From: Silene latifolia
Taxonomy: Eukaryota > Streptophyta > Magnoliopsida > Caryophyllales > Caryophyllaceae
Assembly: GCF_048544455.1 (NCBI RefSeq)
Contig: NC_133536.1
Span: forward strand, 199,891,325-199,955,324
Reading direction: 5' to 3'
DNA length: 64,000 bases
Part shown: piece by piece, positions 1 to 9,183 of the stretch
Layout: every line of letters begins with the position of its first letter
Numbering within the stretch: the stretch's first letter is position 1
Program-made: the position numbers and the translations under genes
Notes under the pieces: generated by a model
What the model was told of the DNA's origin: nothing
Database searches by the model: none
What the model saw: the letters and a program-made list of their open reading frames with translations, nothing else

Positions 1-612
1 AAGTCCTGGCGACTGCTTGTTGATACGATGCTATCCTGATTTTGGCAGCGTCTCTCAATTCTTCTGTCAGGACCAAGTTGTCTTACATCAGGTCTTTGTT
101 TGCTTCGACGTTATTCAGGCTGCATCTGGATGTTGGTACTCGTACTTCCGCAGGAATGACAGCTTCACAGCCATACACCAGGGAGTAAGGTGTTTGGCAC
201 ATTGCGATTTTGGAGTTGTCCTGTCTGCCCATAGTACTAATGGAAGTTCTTCAGCTCATCTGCCTCGTCTTCTTTCCAGCTTCTTTTTTAGGCAGCTTAT
301 GACTACCTTATTGCTAGATTCAGCCCGGCCATTAGCTTTTGGATATCCAGGGGTTGATGTTACCAAGTTGATATTCCATTTTTGGCAAAATGCTTGGGTC
401 CTTTTCCCCACGAATTGAGTTCCGTTATCGCATACTATTTCTAATGGGACTCCATATCTGCAAATGATGTTTGTCCTGATGAAGGATATTACTTCTTTTT
501 CGGTTACTTGCCTGAAAGAGTCAGCCACAATCCATTTGGAGAAGTAGTCAGTCATAGCTAACATGAATACTTTTTGTCCTGGAGCTACGGGCAGTTTTCC
601 CACAATATCCAT
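1..612 (-). pseudogene. Ty3/gypsy integrase core fragment (Tat-like)
   Basis: Translation of the minus strand (clearest from 612 down to 256) gives a retroviral-type integrase catalytic core. It begins [13 protein letters not shown] with the first catalytic Asp, then has a DYFSKW block, CDNGTQF with the second Asp, and PKANGRAESSNK with the catalytic Glu. This style matches the non-chromodomain Tat/Athila group of plant gypsy elements. The frame is lost beyond LKKKLERR near 256 and the rest runs off the window. The zinc-binding N-terminus is joined out of frame to the RNase H piece upstream. A dead pol remnant is the best reading. Confidence 0.75.
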
Positions 613-620
613 CCCCCACT

Positions 621-1352
621 TTATGAATGGCCAGGGTGCGGAAATTGAATGGAGGAGTTCAGATGGCTGATGTATGATTGGTGCATGAATTTGGCAGGCT
701 TCGCATTTTGAAGAGTATTCCGGCGATCGGCCCTCGGTGTAGGCCGAGTGTGCTTTGTCACGAGAACTTTGCTTGCCAGGCTCTTTCCTCCTTTGTGGTT
801 GCCACAGTGTCCATCATGTATTTCTTGAAGTACTAGTTTGGCTTCGTCAGGCTCCAAGCATCTCAGGTAGGGTCCAGCCTTTAAGCCTGCTATCAGGGCT
901 TCATATTCTGCTTCATTGTTGGTAGCTTTGAACTCACAGCTTACAGCCTGTGCTATCATATCTCCCTGTGGCGATTTAAGTACTAGTCCTAACCCTGTCC
1001 CCCTGGCGTTGGATGCCCCATCTATGAATAGGGTCCATTCTTGGTCTGGGGTTTTATTTTCTAGTTGGTTGACCTCTTTTATCAGGTCTGGTTCCAGGTT
1101 AGGGCTAAAGTCGCCCACAAAGTCTGCTAGGGCCTGCGACTTGATCGCTGCCCTGGGTTCAAAGGAGATGTCGTACGTGCTAATCTGTACTGACCATTTA
1201 GCCATCCTGCCTGAAAGTTCAGGCTTACGCAGGACAGATTTTATTGGCAAATTGGTCCTGACTATAATGGGGTGACTTTCAAAATAGGGTCTCAATTTGG
1301 TACACGACATAATTAAAGCTAAGACATATTTTTCAAGTAGTCCATACCTCAA
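621..1352 (-). pseudogene. Ty3/gypsy RT tail, RNase H and integrase zinc-finger remnant
   Basis: The minus-strand frame first shows the connection/RNase H region of gypsy pol (LRPYFESHPIIVRTNLP, then SGRMAKWSVQ). It then shows a second, archaeal-type RNase H with LFIDGASNARGTGLG and NNEAEYEALIAGL. A dual RNase H is typical of the Tat lineage. The protein jumps directly from LIAGLKAG into a piece near the integrase N-terminus (LQEIHDGHCGNHKGG, holding His residues of the HHCC finger), so the second half of this RNase H is deleted. Frameshifts and the internal deletion mean it cannot be functional. Confidence 0.75.
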
Positions 1353-1359
1353 CTCAAAG

Positions 1360-2167
1360 ATCTAGCGAGGCTTTTACTTACATAGTAGACGGATGTTGCT
1401 TGACCGTCCCTGTTCTTTCACCAGATCACACTGATTGATGTGTCGTGTGAGATAGGTATATTGACAAAGGTTCTCCCTTTTCTGTCTTAGCCGAAGGGTG
1501 GAGATGATAAATAGGATTTTAGATCCTGAAAAGTCATCTCATGCTCATCTCCCCACCGGAATTGTTTATTTTTCCTGAGGAGGTTATAGAATGTTTTGCA
1601 TCTCTCGGAGGATCTTGATATGAAACGTTCGGGCAGCTACCCGGCTGTCAATTTTTGGATATCCTTGACGACTTGGGTGACTGTAGTTCCAGGATAGCCT
1701 TTATCTTCGGGCTAGCTTCTATACCTCTCTTTGTGACCATATATCCAAAAAATTGCTCACAGAGACTCCAAAGTGGCACTTTGCGGGTTCAGCTTCATGT
1801 TATATTTTTCTAATATCTCAAATGCTATTTCTAGATGCTTCACATGATCTTCTGCATTCTTGGATTTCACCACCATGTCGTCTATGTATACTTACATGAT
1901 GTCACCTATCTGGTCTTTAAACATCATGTTGACCGGCGGCAGATACGTTGCCCCCGCATTCTTCAGGCCGAAAGGCATGGCAAAGTGTAACAATATATGC
2001 CTCGATGCAGAATGAATGCAGTACTCTCCTGGTCAGCAGGGTGCATCTTTATTTGATTGAATCCACTGGAAGCATCCATGAATGTCAGCATTTCGTGGCC
2101 TGTTGTGGCGTCTAACATGGCATCAATATGAGGCAAGGGGGAATGGATCTTTAGGACAGGCTTTTTC
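1360..2167 (-). pseudogene. Ty3/gypsy reverse transcriptase remnant
   Basis: Between 2160 and 1963 the minus strand encodes PLPHIDAMLDATTGHEML followed by FMDASSGFNQIKMHP, the start of a gypsy reverse transcriptase fingers/palm region. The frame fails just upstream of PHIDAM (an extra C in a C run) and again after the GIYCY block. From 1960 down to 1360 RT sequence continues but is broken by several shifts. It belongs to the same element as the RNase H and integrase pieces at 1-1352. Gag and protease are missing because the sequence changes abruptly near 2168. Confidence 0.7.
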
Positions 2168-2698
2168 TGCACAACAACTACGTTAGTAAGACAAGTAATT
2201 TTATACGTGGAAAACCCTTGAATGGGAAAAAACCACGGGCACCAAGCCATGAGAGGATTTCACTATATAGTTTGGGAGAATAATTGTATGGAAATAACAA
2301 TGTTAATATTTCTCTATGTATTGCGTGTGCTTCTTCTTGTGTGCGTATGAGATGCTTCTAATATCTTCAAAGTATTCTTTATATAGGCTTCTTCCCTGAA
2401 CGGCTGCTTGATACAGTATTAAATGCGGATTATTCTCCATAATTACCAGTAATAATTGCCAATTATTCCTCCCTTAATTACTGCATTTACTGCGAAATCT
2501 TCATACTTAATGCTGCGTATATAATTCCTTTATAACACGTGTATATGGTCTAATATCGTCCTGATATTTTGACCGTTGTCCTCTCCATGGCCTGGCACAT
2601 GTCTTCATGTGCCCTGATAGACTGACATCCTGACAGCCTGGCAGTCAGGTTCAGATGAGATACTGATCAGGAAGGTCTGCGGATTTCCACGCCTAACA
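2168..2698 (-). repeat. Solo-LTR-like sequence (copia type)
   Basis: Read on the minus strand this 531 bp block starts TGTTAGGCGTGG and ends GTTGTTGTGCA, i.e. TG...CA. It contains TATATAAAG-like and TATAAAGG boxes, and near its end has a 'GGCTTGGTGCCCGTGG' stretch of the kind seen in R/U5 of plant copia LTRs. The bordering 5-mers do not match (TTTTC before, AGATG after), so no target-site duplication is visible. It separates the gypsy pol fragment from the MULE fragment and probably marks a recombination junction. The end at 2168 is less certain than the end at 2698. Confidence 0.45.
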
Positions 2699-2700
2699 AG

Positions 2701-3745
2701 ATGGAAGTTATGAGGTCTCTATCAACTCAAGCATGGGAGTATCTGAATGTCATCCCCCCTAAACATTGGTCATGGTATGCATTTGACACTAATTGTAAGT
2801 CTAACCTTCTACTACTCAACAATCTTTGTGAGGTTTTTAATGTTGTACTCAAAGAAACTAGAGACAAGTCAATCCTCACCCACATAGAGTGGATGAGGAG
2901 GTATATTATGGAGAGAATATGCCAAAAGAGTCAGGGTGGTATGGCATATGAGGAGAGATTAATGCCCTGTGCAACTAAATACATTGCTTGGGCTAAGGAA
3001 GAGGGTAGGTTTTTGTAAATGGTCTAGGTCTGATATGGGGGTCTATGAAGTAATTTATAAAGGGGAACAATGGCTGTGAATCTGAATTTCAGGACTTGTA
3101 CCTGTTTCCATTGGGATCTTAGTGGATTACCTTGTCCACATGCAACATGTTGCATACTGTTATAAAGGAAGGACCCAGTGGACTATGTGCATGAGGCTTA
3201 CTCAAAAGCAAGGTATCAGGTCACCTATGAACCAGCAGTTTTACCCATGCTTGGTCTAAAACATTGGGAGAAGACTGGACTTCCAGAACCACTGTCACCA
3301 CCTATGAGAACCATGCATGGCAGGCCTAAGTCCAAGAAGAGAAGGAAGGAGGCAGGAGAAGATGCAGAATAAAAGGTGAAGAGGGTAAAAAAAAGCAAAC
3401 AAATGTGGTAAGTGTGGAGAGTTGGGTCATTCCAAAAGGACATGTAAGAACTCAGCTGCCCCTCCTATCAAGGACAGGGCTCCTGGTGGGAGGCCACTAA
3501 GTAGAAGTCAATGGACAAAGGAGGGAAGAGAGAAGAGAAAGAGTAGATTTACTGCAAGGGAAGCATGGGAAAGACAACATGGGGCTGCTGCTTCTGATGC
3601 ATCCTCTCAAGCAGGACCATCCAATAGAGCTGATGTTGTTGCTGCATCATTTCAGGCAGGAACATCCAACATGCCCCCATCAGCTGCATGCACCACAACT
3701 TCCTTCACTGAGTTGCTAACTCAAGCTAGCAATAACTTGCTTTAA
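2701..3745 (+). pseudogene. MULE (Mutator-like) transposase, C-terminal part
   Basis: The plus strand encodes the end of a MuDR-type transposase. It has a post-catalytic helical region (AWEYLNVIPPKHWSWYAF, NNLCEVFNVVLKETRD), a SWIM zinc finger CxC...CxH at 3097-3141 (CTCFHWDLSGLPCPHA), and a conserved tail (YVHEAYSKARYQVTY ... MHGRPKSKKRR). A CCHC zinc knuckle follows at 3404-3445 (CGKCGELGHSKRTC) and then a Ser/Ala-rich tail to a stop at 3743-3745. Frame breaks occur near 3018-3178 and 3372-3404. The catalytic DDE domain and N-terminus are absent: the sequence starts directly against the solo-LTR-like block. It is a truncated, inactive copy, convergent with the GRF gene whose stop lies about 340 bp away. 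Confidence 0.8.
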
Positions 3746-4088
3746 TTTCTGTTTATTATGTAGTTTGGTGATGTAATTTGCTTTTGAACAATGTTGTCAT
3801 TTTGAGATAGTTCCAAAAAAAATGTAAAACAATATGGTGACAATTGCTTAATGGCAGGATGTTTTTGGAACAAATTATTGCGTCCATATTCAAGTAAAAT
3901 ATCCGTTCAACTGCTTAATGACAAGAATTCAACTGACATAACAAGCTTAAAAGCGAATTCAAGTGACATTATTTCCTGAAATAAGATCCACATCCACCCA
4001 TTACAACATCAACTAAAATCCATACATTAGATCATCAAATAGCTCATGAATCACTAATTGAAAAATTGCATGAGCTATATCCGTTCAA
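3746..4088. other. Non-coding spacer between MULE transposase and GRF gene
   Basis: An AT-rich stretch without a supportable gene lies between the two convergent stops. It would hold both 3' untranslated regions if the pair belong to one element. Nothing else was recognised. Confidence 0.5.
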
Positions 4089-4332
4089 CTAAAACATAGT
4101 GCACATCAACACTACCAGTACAAACAAAGTGGCAAAAATTGCCATTGTTGAACCTTTGACAGATGACCTCCCTCTACCAGCATCCCCAACCACACCTAAG
4201 ACCTTCATCTTCTCAATTTCCAGCACAAGCTTCTTCTTATCTTCTTTAAGCGACTCAACATCCCTACCCAATATATCAACTTCACATTTCAACATTCTCT
4301 TCTCCATCATCAGTTTGTTGATAATCTCTTTT
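4089..4332 (-). pseudogene. GRF zinc-finger protein gene, 3' half (coiled coil + membrane anchor)
   Basis: Minus-strand coding sequence ending at a TAG at 4089-4091. It encodes a charged helix likely to form a coiled coil (MLKCEVDILGRDVESLKED, then KKKLVLEIEKMKV), a short Gly/Ser linker, and a single hydrophobic C-terminal helix (MAIFATLFVLVVLMCTMF). That order suggests a tail-anchored membrane protein. The reading frame stays open to position 4332, exactly where the Tekay-type LTR begins. It continues in frame at 16675/16676 on the far side of the element once one TSD copy is removed. Together the parts give about 150 codons. The function is unknown. Confidence 0.75.
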
Positions 4333-7300
4333 TGTAACGCCCCGTAATTTCGGACCGTTAATATATTTCGGAAATAATTTATTAATCAAATAAAAGTGAT
4401 ACTCCCTCCAATTCTGCCTATAGTTCCCTCTTTCCTTTTTGATGATAGTCACGTTTTGTTCCCTCTTTCCTTATTTGGTAATCTTTGTGTGGTCCAAATT
4501 CATTTTCATGTGGGGTAGGGTGTTTTGTGTGGTCCATATTCATTTTCTTATTTTTGTGCCAAAAAGAAAGGGGAACTATAGGCAGAATTGGAGGGAGTAT
4601 TTAAGTATTTAAAGTAAAAATAATTCAAAGAAATATAATTTTATTATATTTTGAAGAAAAGTATTTATTTGGATAGTTTCGAGATGTTTAAAAATAGTTT
4701 AAACCGTGTAAAATCTTTTATTTCGAAATAAGGGCGTATCGGGGGGAAAATGACAATTCTTTTGAACGTTGGGTAAACGAATTTGGAAATGGGTCGTATG
4801 AGTACTCAATTTTATTGTAATCTCGTGTTTAAGAACTTTGGTCTTGACGGAATTTGCGTTTGACTTACGGATTTAATTATTATTGAAACGGGTCAAACCC
4901 GACTCGTAAAAATCCCAACTAAAAATCCCGCTCTTCTCCTTTCCTCTTCCCTTTCCCGCGGACCAGCCCCCTTCCTTTCTTTTTTTTCTGATTTTCCTCT
5001 ATCTTCTTCTTCTATCTTCATCAAATAAGACACAAATCACCATTTTCACAAATTCCAAGCTAAAATCGACACAACTCCTTCATTTCTTATCGGTTTTTCA
5101 CGAAATTTACCTTTCCGGAATCCTCTCGTCACGATCTACAACTGGGTATAATTTAATTTCAGTTTTCTTGAAGTTGTTTAAGACGAATTTTGGGTAAAAT
5201 TCGGTATTTTCGGTATTTATATACTTATCTTTGTGTTTTTATGGTTTATTTAGGTGAAGAATTGGAAGACGAGTTTGGGGACTCGTATATTATCGAAGAT
5301 AGCGGATAGTTGCTAGTTAGGATTTGGGTTTGAGGTGCTAATTGCTCATTTTCTAGCTTAAGGTAACATATTTCGAGTTACTCGACGAAAGATCGTCACA
5401 TGTTGTGTTGTTTTTGTATGTTTATGATTTTTGTTTGTGTAGTAATTTTCACATGTTTAAAATGGTTGCATGCATGTCAATTGTTAGATTAAGTTATCAT
5501 AATAGTATGGAAATGATATGGGAACGATTAGATAATGCTTAAAACGAGTTAAAATGAAGAAAAACGGTAAAAAAAGAGGGTGTTAGGGGACGGGCAGCAG
5601 GCCGGCAGGCCCGTGGCAGGCCCACGGCTAGCCCACGGCTGGCCCGGGTCGGCCCGTTGCTTGTTTCGCGGTTTTCCATGTTTTGTCCGTCATTTTAGGT
5701 TCATTAAGGATGTAATTAGAATAAGTACACATGGTTAAACTTGTGAAGTGAATCATAATAGTAACTAAAAGTTATGTTAATGGTAGAAAAATTATGTTAT
5801 ATTGATAATTATCACATGTCAGGATAGTTTACAAAATGAAATTGTAATTAATAGGCTCAAAATGAATTTTATAGTGATAATTGTAATGTTTTGTTGATTG
5901 TGCCGAAAACTCGAGCCTTAGTCCCTTTGATCGATGCGATGTCGCTTAATTAGTGATTGGTCACCGCAATTTGACCCGCACTGCCGCAGGGTCAGGGTTG
6001 CGGGTAAAAATTCGGTTGGATGAAATTTTGAATGAATTAGATAGTCGGCCTTTTTCTTGTTTTAGGCCATTCATTATATATTTATTTCACATGTGTAGTT
6101 AGTTGAATTTAAGTAGCTTCTTATATTGTAGAAACGGCCCTAGATTCCCTGAAGCCTTTAATTTGGTTAATATTGTTAGAATTGGAAATTTGTATTGAGG
6201 ATTCTGTTGGTTTATCTGCTGAATAGACATTTATATAGCCTTTCACATGATAGAATATTAGAATTTATGTTGGTAAGTAGGACTTTTTGCCCTCTTATGG
6301 TTAAGTGGGTGTCTTACTTGACTTGTGTGGTGAGTCTTGTGTGGTGTGGGCTAAAGTATTCAAGTGGGACTAGTGGGACTAGGTCCTAGGTGAGTATTTC
6401 GGCCTTCATCATAGATAGGTCTTTATAGTCTCCGACGAGTATATGTTCACTACTTGATAGCCTTTGTGTTCTGACGACTAGTGGATTTATATCCAAGTTG
6501 GGGCATGACCTCGGTACTTATTTTGATAGTATGGGGTCGCTTTAAGTACTAGCCAACCCTTTGGTGGACTCCTTAGGGTACTCACTTTGTTTTTAGAAAA
6601 ATTGTGGGTCTTGGGTGCGGTGGTGTGTATCCGCATGTCTAGGTCTCTGTGATTTTAGGCTAGGGTTGTGTTGTCTCTTGGCCATGTTTTATTAATATTA
6701 ACCGCCGAGCCAAGATACCGGTTCGATTACCTTCCCTACCTCGTGGTATAGACTCGAGTTACAAAGTGACTATTGACCGTGCTAAGAACTTATGCCTGTC
6801 TTTGATATATTGCCCTTTCTTGTATGGTGATTTTATGAACTGTAATAGGTGAGATGTAAGCCGGTTACAGTTGATAAAGTTTGGATTACTATTTGTTATA
6901 TGATTCACATGATAGTTTAGTTTGGTCAGTTTAGGGGTCATATGTTAGAATACATGATAAGTGAATGGTTTATCAAATTGTTTACATGTTACATTACATG
7001 TTACATTAATTTTGACGATTCGTGGCTGGGAGGACTCGAAGTTACTCCCCACTGAATTGTGGCTTTCGTGTTTGTATAAAATGCGATTGACAGGTTGTTG
7101 ATGCTTAGTTGGGGTCACAGACGAGCTAGTGAGCAAGGAACCTTGGACCTAATTTGGTTGTCTTTTGTAGAAACCTTTTATCTTTTGGTTATGTATATAA
7201 CCTTTTAACTTTTGGTTTGTATATAATTTGAAGGGACATATGTCTCCCTTTTCCATTTTGGGTTGTATCGTTATGTATTTTCTTACCTTTAGCGGTGTTA

Positions 7301-7502
7301 AGTAAATTAGATTGTAGCAATTGCAGGTTTTGGCACCCGTCTATTGGGAATGTTGGATTGGTTGTGAATGGTTTAGTAAGAAAATTTTTGAAATTGCAGG
7401 ATTTGATCTAGTTGAACCATTTACAAACATATCCTACCAGTTTTTCCGTAGAATTTACGCATTTAAGTAATTAGATAACGCTAAGATTTTAAGGGTGTCA
7501 CA
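4333..7502 (+). repeat. 5' LTR of the Tekay-like element
   Basis: The 3170 bp LTR runs from TGTAACGCC to GTGTCACA. It aligns along its whole length with 13694-16670. The main length difference is a 198 bp MITE insertion (including its TA duplication) near its start. Smaller differences cluster in the segment matching 15070-16050 of the 3' copy and mostly touch CTG/CAG trinucleotides. Confidence 0.92.
4402..4597. mobile_element. Stowaway-like MITE in the 5' LTR
   Basis: This 196 bp sequence has near-perfect terminal inverted repeats (CTCCCTCCAATTCTGCC and its complement, continuing through TATAGTTCCC) and sits between duplicated TA dinucleotides (4400-4401 and 4598-4599). The matching place in the 3' LTR (about 13761) is an intact empty site with a single TA. 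TA duplication and CTCCCTCC termini are typical of Stowaway/mariner-type MITEs. It inserted after the retrotransposon. Confidence 0.9.
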
Positions 7503-7504
7503 GT

Positions 7505-7517
7505 TGGTATCAGAGCC
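7505..7517 (+). other. Primer binding site of the Tekay-like element
   Basis: TGGTATCAGAGCC lies two bases after the 5' LTR. It is the usual complement of the 3' end of initiator methionine tRNA used to prime minus-strand synthesis in plant LTR elements. Confidence 0.9.
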
Positions 7518-7675
7518 TATTGCTCCCGACGCACGTTTGTGCCCCCACTTAAAAATCACTTGACCTCTAAATAATAAACTTGAGAGAAGGGTAGGATGGG
7601 TAGAATTAGGATTTATGTGGTAGTCTGTTTGTAATTGCTAATTGATAGGTACTAATTAATTTTCTTCTTTTTAAG

Positions 7676-7955
7676 ATGGCTCCGCCAAGAAGAGACATTG
7701 ATGATGCTATCTTACTAGTTCTTACTCAAATTCTCCAAAATCAACAAGCTCCTCTTCCTCCGCCTGCTGAGGGTACTCCTGGCACCTATACTTGGGTGGC
7801 TAATCAGTTGACCCGAATCAACACTCCCACTTATGGTGGAGAGATTGATCCAGCTGCTCTTACAGGGTGGTTTCGAGAGCTGGAGAAAAGCTTTACACTG
7901 TATGATGTCAAGGAGGAACATAAAGTGAAGCTAGCCTCTCATTTCCTAGTACGAG
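7676..7955 (+). pseudogene. Tekay-like gag, N-terminal part interrupted by TRIM array
   Basis: The gag start MAPPRRDIDDAILLVLTQ has the Ala/Pro-rich head usual for chromovirus gag, followed by GGEIDPAALTGWFRELEKSF. The frame is open until 7955, where a TRIM LTR array begins after the sequence ACGAG. The gag frame resumes at 9184/9189 ([11 protein letters not shown]), so the array was inserted into a continuous gag. A short read-through into the array ends at a stop near 7958. Confidence 0.8.
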
Positions 7956-9183
7956 TGTAACAGCCCAAGGTAACCTGCTAACGTGATATTGTCCGCTCTG
8001 GGAGACACAACCCCCTCACGGCTTTAAAACGCGTCACATTAGGAAGAGGTAGCCACATGATTATAAACCATGCTTCGTTCCCCTCTTCTACCGATGTGGG
8101 AAGGTCACCTTCCTCCTCCCCCCAAGGAGAAGGCAGGCGTCCTCGCCGCCCACCAGCACAGCCCCGACTCGATACCATTTGTAACAGCCCAAGGTAACCT
8201 GCTAACGTGATATTGTCCGCTCCGGGAGACACAACCCCCTCACGGCTTTAAAACGCGTCACATTAGGAAGAGGTAGCCACATGATTATAAACCATGCTTC
8301 GTTCCCCTCTTCTACCGATGTGGGAAGGTCACCTTCCCTCCTCCCCAAAGGAGAAGGCAGCGTCCTCGCTGCCCACCGGCACAGGCCCCGGCTCTGATAC
8401 CATTTGTAACAGCCCAAGGTAACCTGCTAACGTGATATTGTCCGCTCTGGGAGACACAACTCCCTCACGGCTTTAAAACGCGTCACATTAGAAAGAGGTA
8501 GCCACATGATTATAAACCATGCTTCGTTCCCCTCTTCTACCGATGTGGGAAGGTCACCTTCCCTCCTCCCCAAAGGAGAAGGCGGCGTCCTCGCTGCCCA
8601 CCGACAGCCCCGGCTCGATACCATTTGTAACAGCCCAAGGTAACTTGCTAGCGTGATATTGTCCGCTCTGGGAGACACAACCCCCTCACGGCTTTAAAAC
8701 GCGTCACATTAGGAAGAGGTAGCCACATGATTATAAACCATGCTTCGTTCCCCTCTTCTACCGATGTGGGAAGGTCACCTTCCAAACACTCTTTATTCAG
8801 AACTGACCCAAATTAAGCATAGTACCGTCCTATGAACCTCACCACCATGTTTATAATCATGTGGCTACCTCCTCCTAATGTGACGCGTTTTAAAGCCGTG
8901 AGGGGGTTGTGTCTCCCAGAGCGGACAATATCACGTTAGCAGGTTACCTTGGGTCACAAATGGTATCGAGCCGGGGCTCAGTGCCGGTGGGCAGCGAGGA
9001 CGCTGCCTTATCCTTTGGGGAGGAGGGAAGGTGACCTTCCCACATCGGTAGAAGAGGGGAACGAAGCATGGTTTATAATCATGTGGCTACCTCTTCCTAA
9101 TGTGACGCGTTTTAAAGCCGTGAGGGGGTTGTGTCTCCCAGAGCGGACAATATCACGTTAGCAGGTTACCTTGGTCTGTTACA
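7956..9183. mobile_element. TRIM retroelement LTR array, inverted and tandem
   Basis: The 1228 bp block is flanked by the direct repeat ACGAG (7951-7955 and 9184-9188) and bounded by TGTAACAG ... CTGTTACA. It contains four minus-oriented LTRs of 152 bp (7956-8107, 8180-8331, 8405-8556, 8626-8777), separated by internal segments of about 70 bp carrying the initiator-Met primer site. Then comes a unique spacer (8778-8840), then a plus-oriented truncated LTR ending near 8958, an internal segment, and a complete plus-oriented LTR (9032-9183). A normal TRIM has only two LTRs, so this is a rearranged concatemer. Short frames inside it repeat the same peptide and are not genes. Confidence 0.85.

Noticed and set aside
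7978-9161. Several frames of 70-84 codons sharing the peptide end [19 protein letters not shown]
   Set aside because: They are read-throughs of the repeated TRIM LTR in both orientations; the same DNA is simply present six times.
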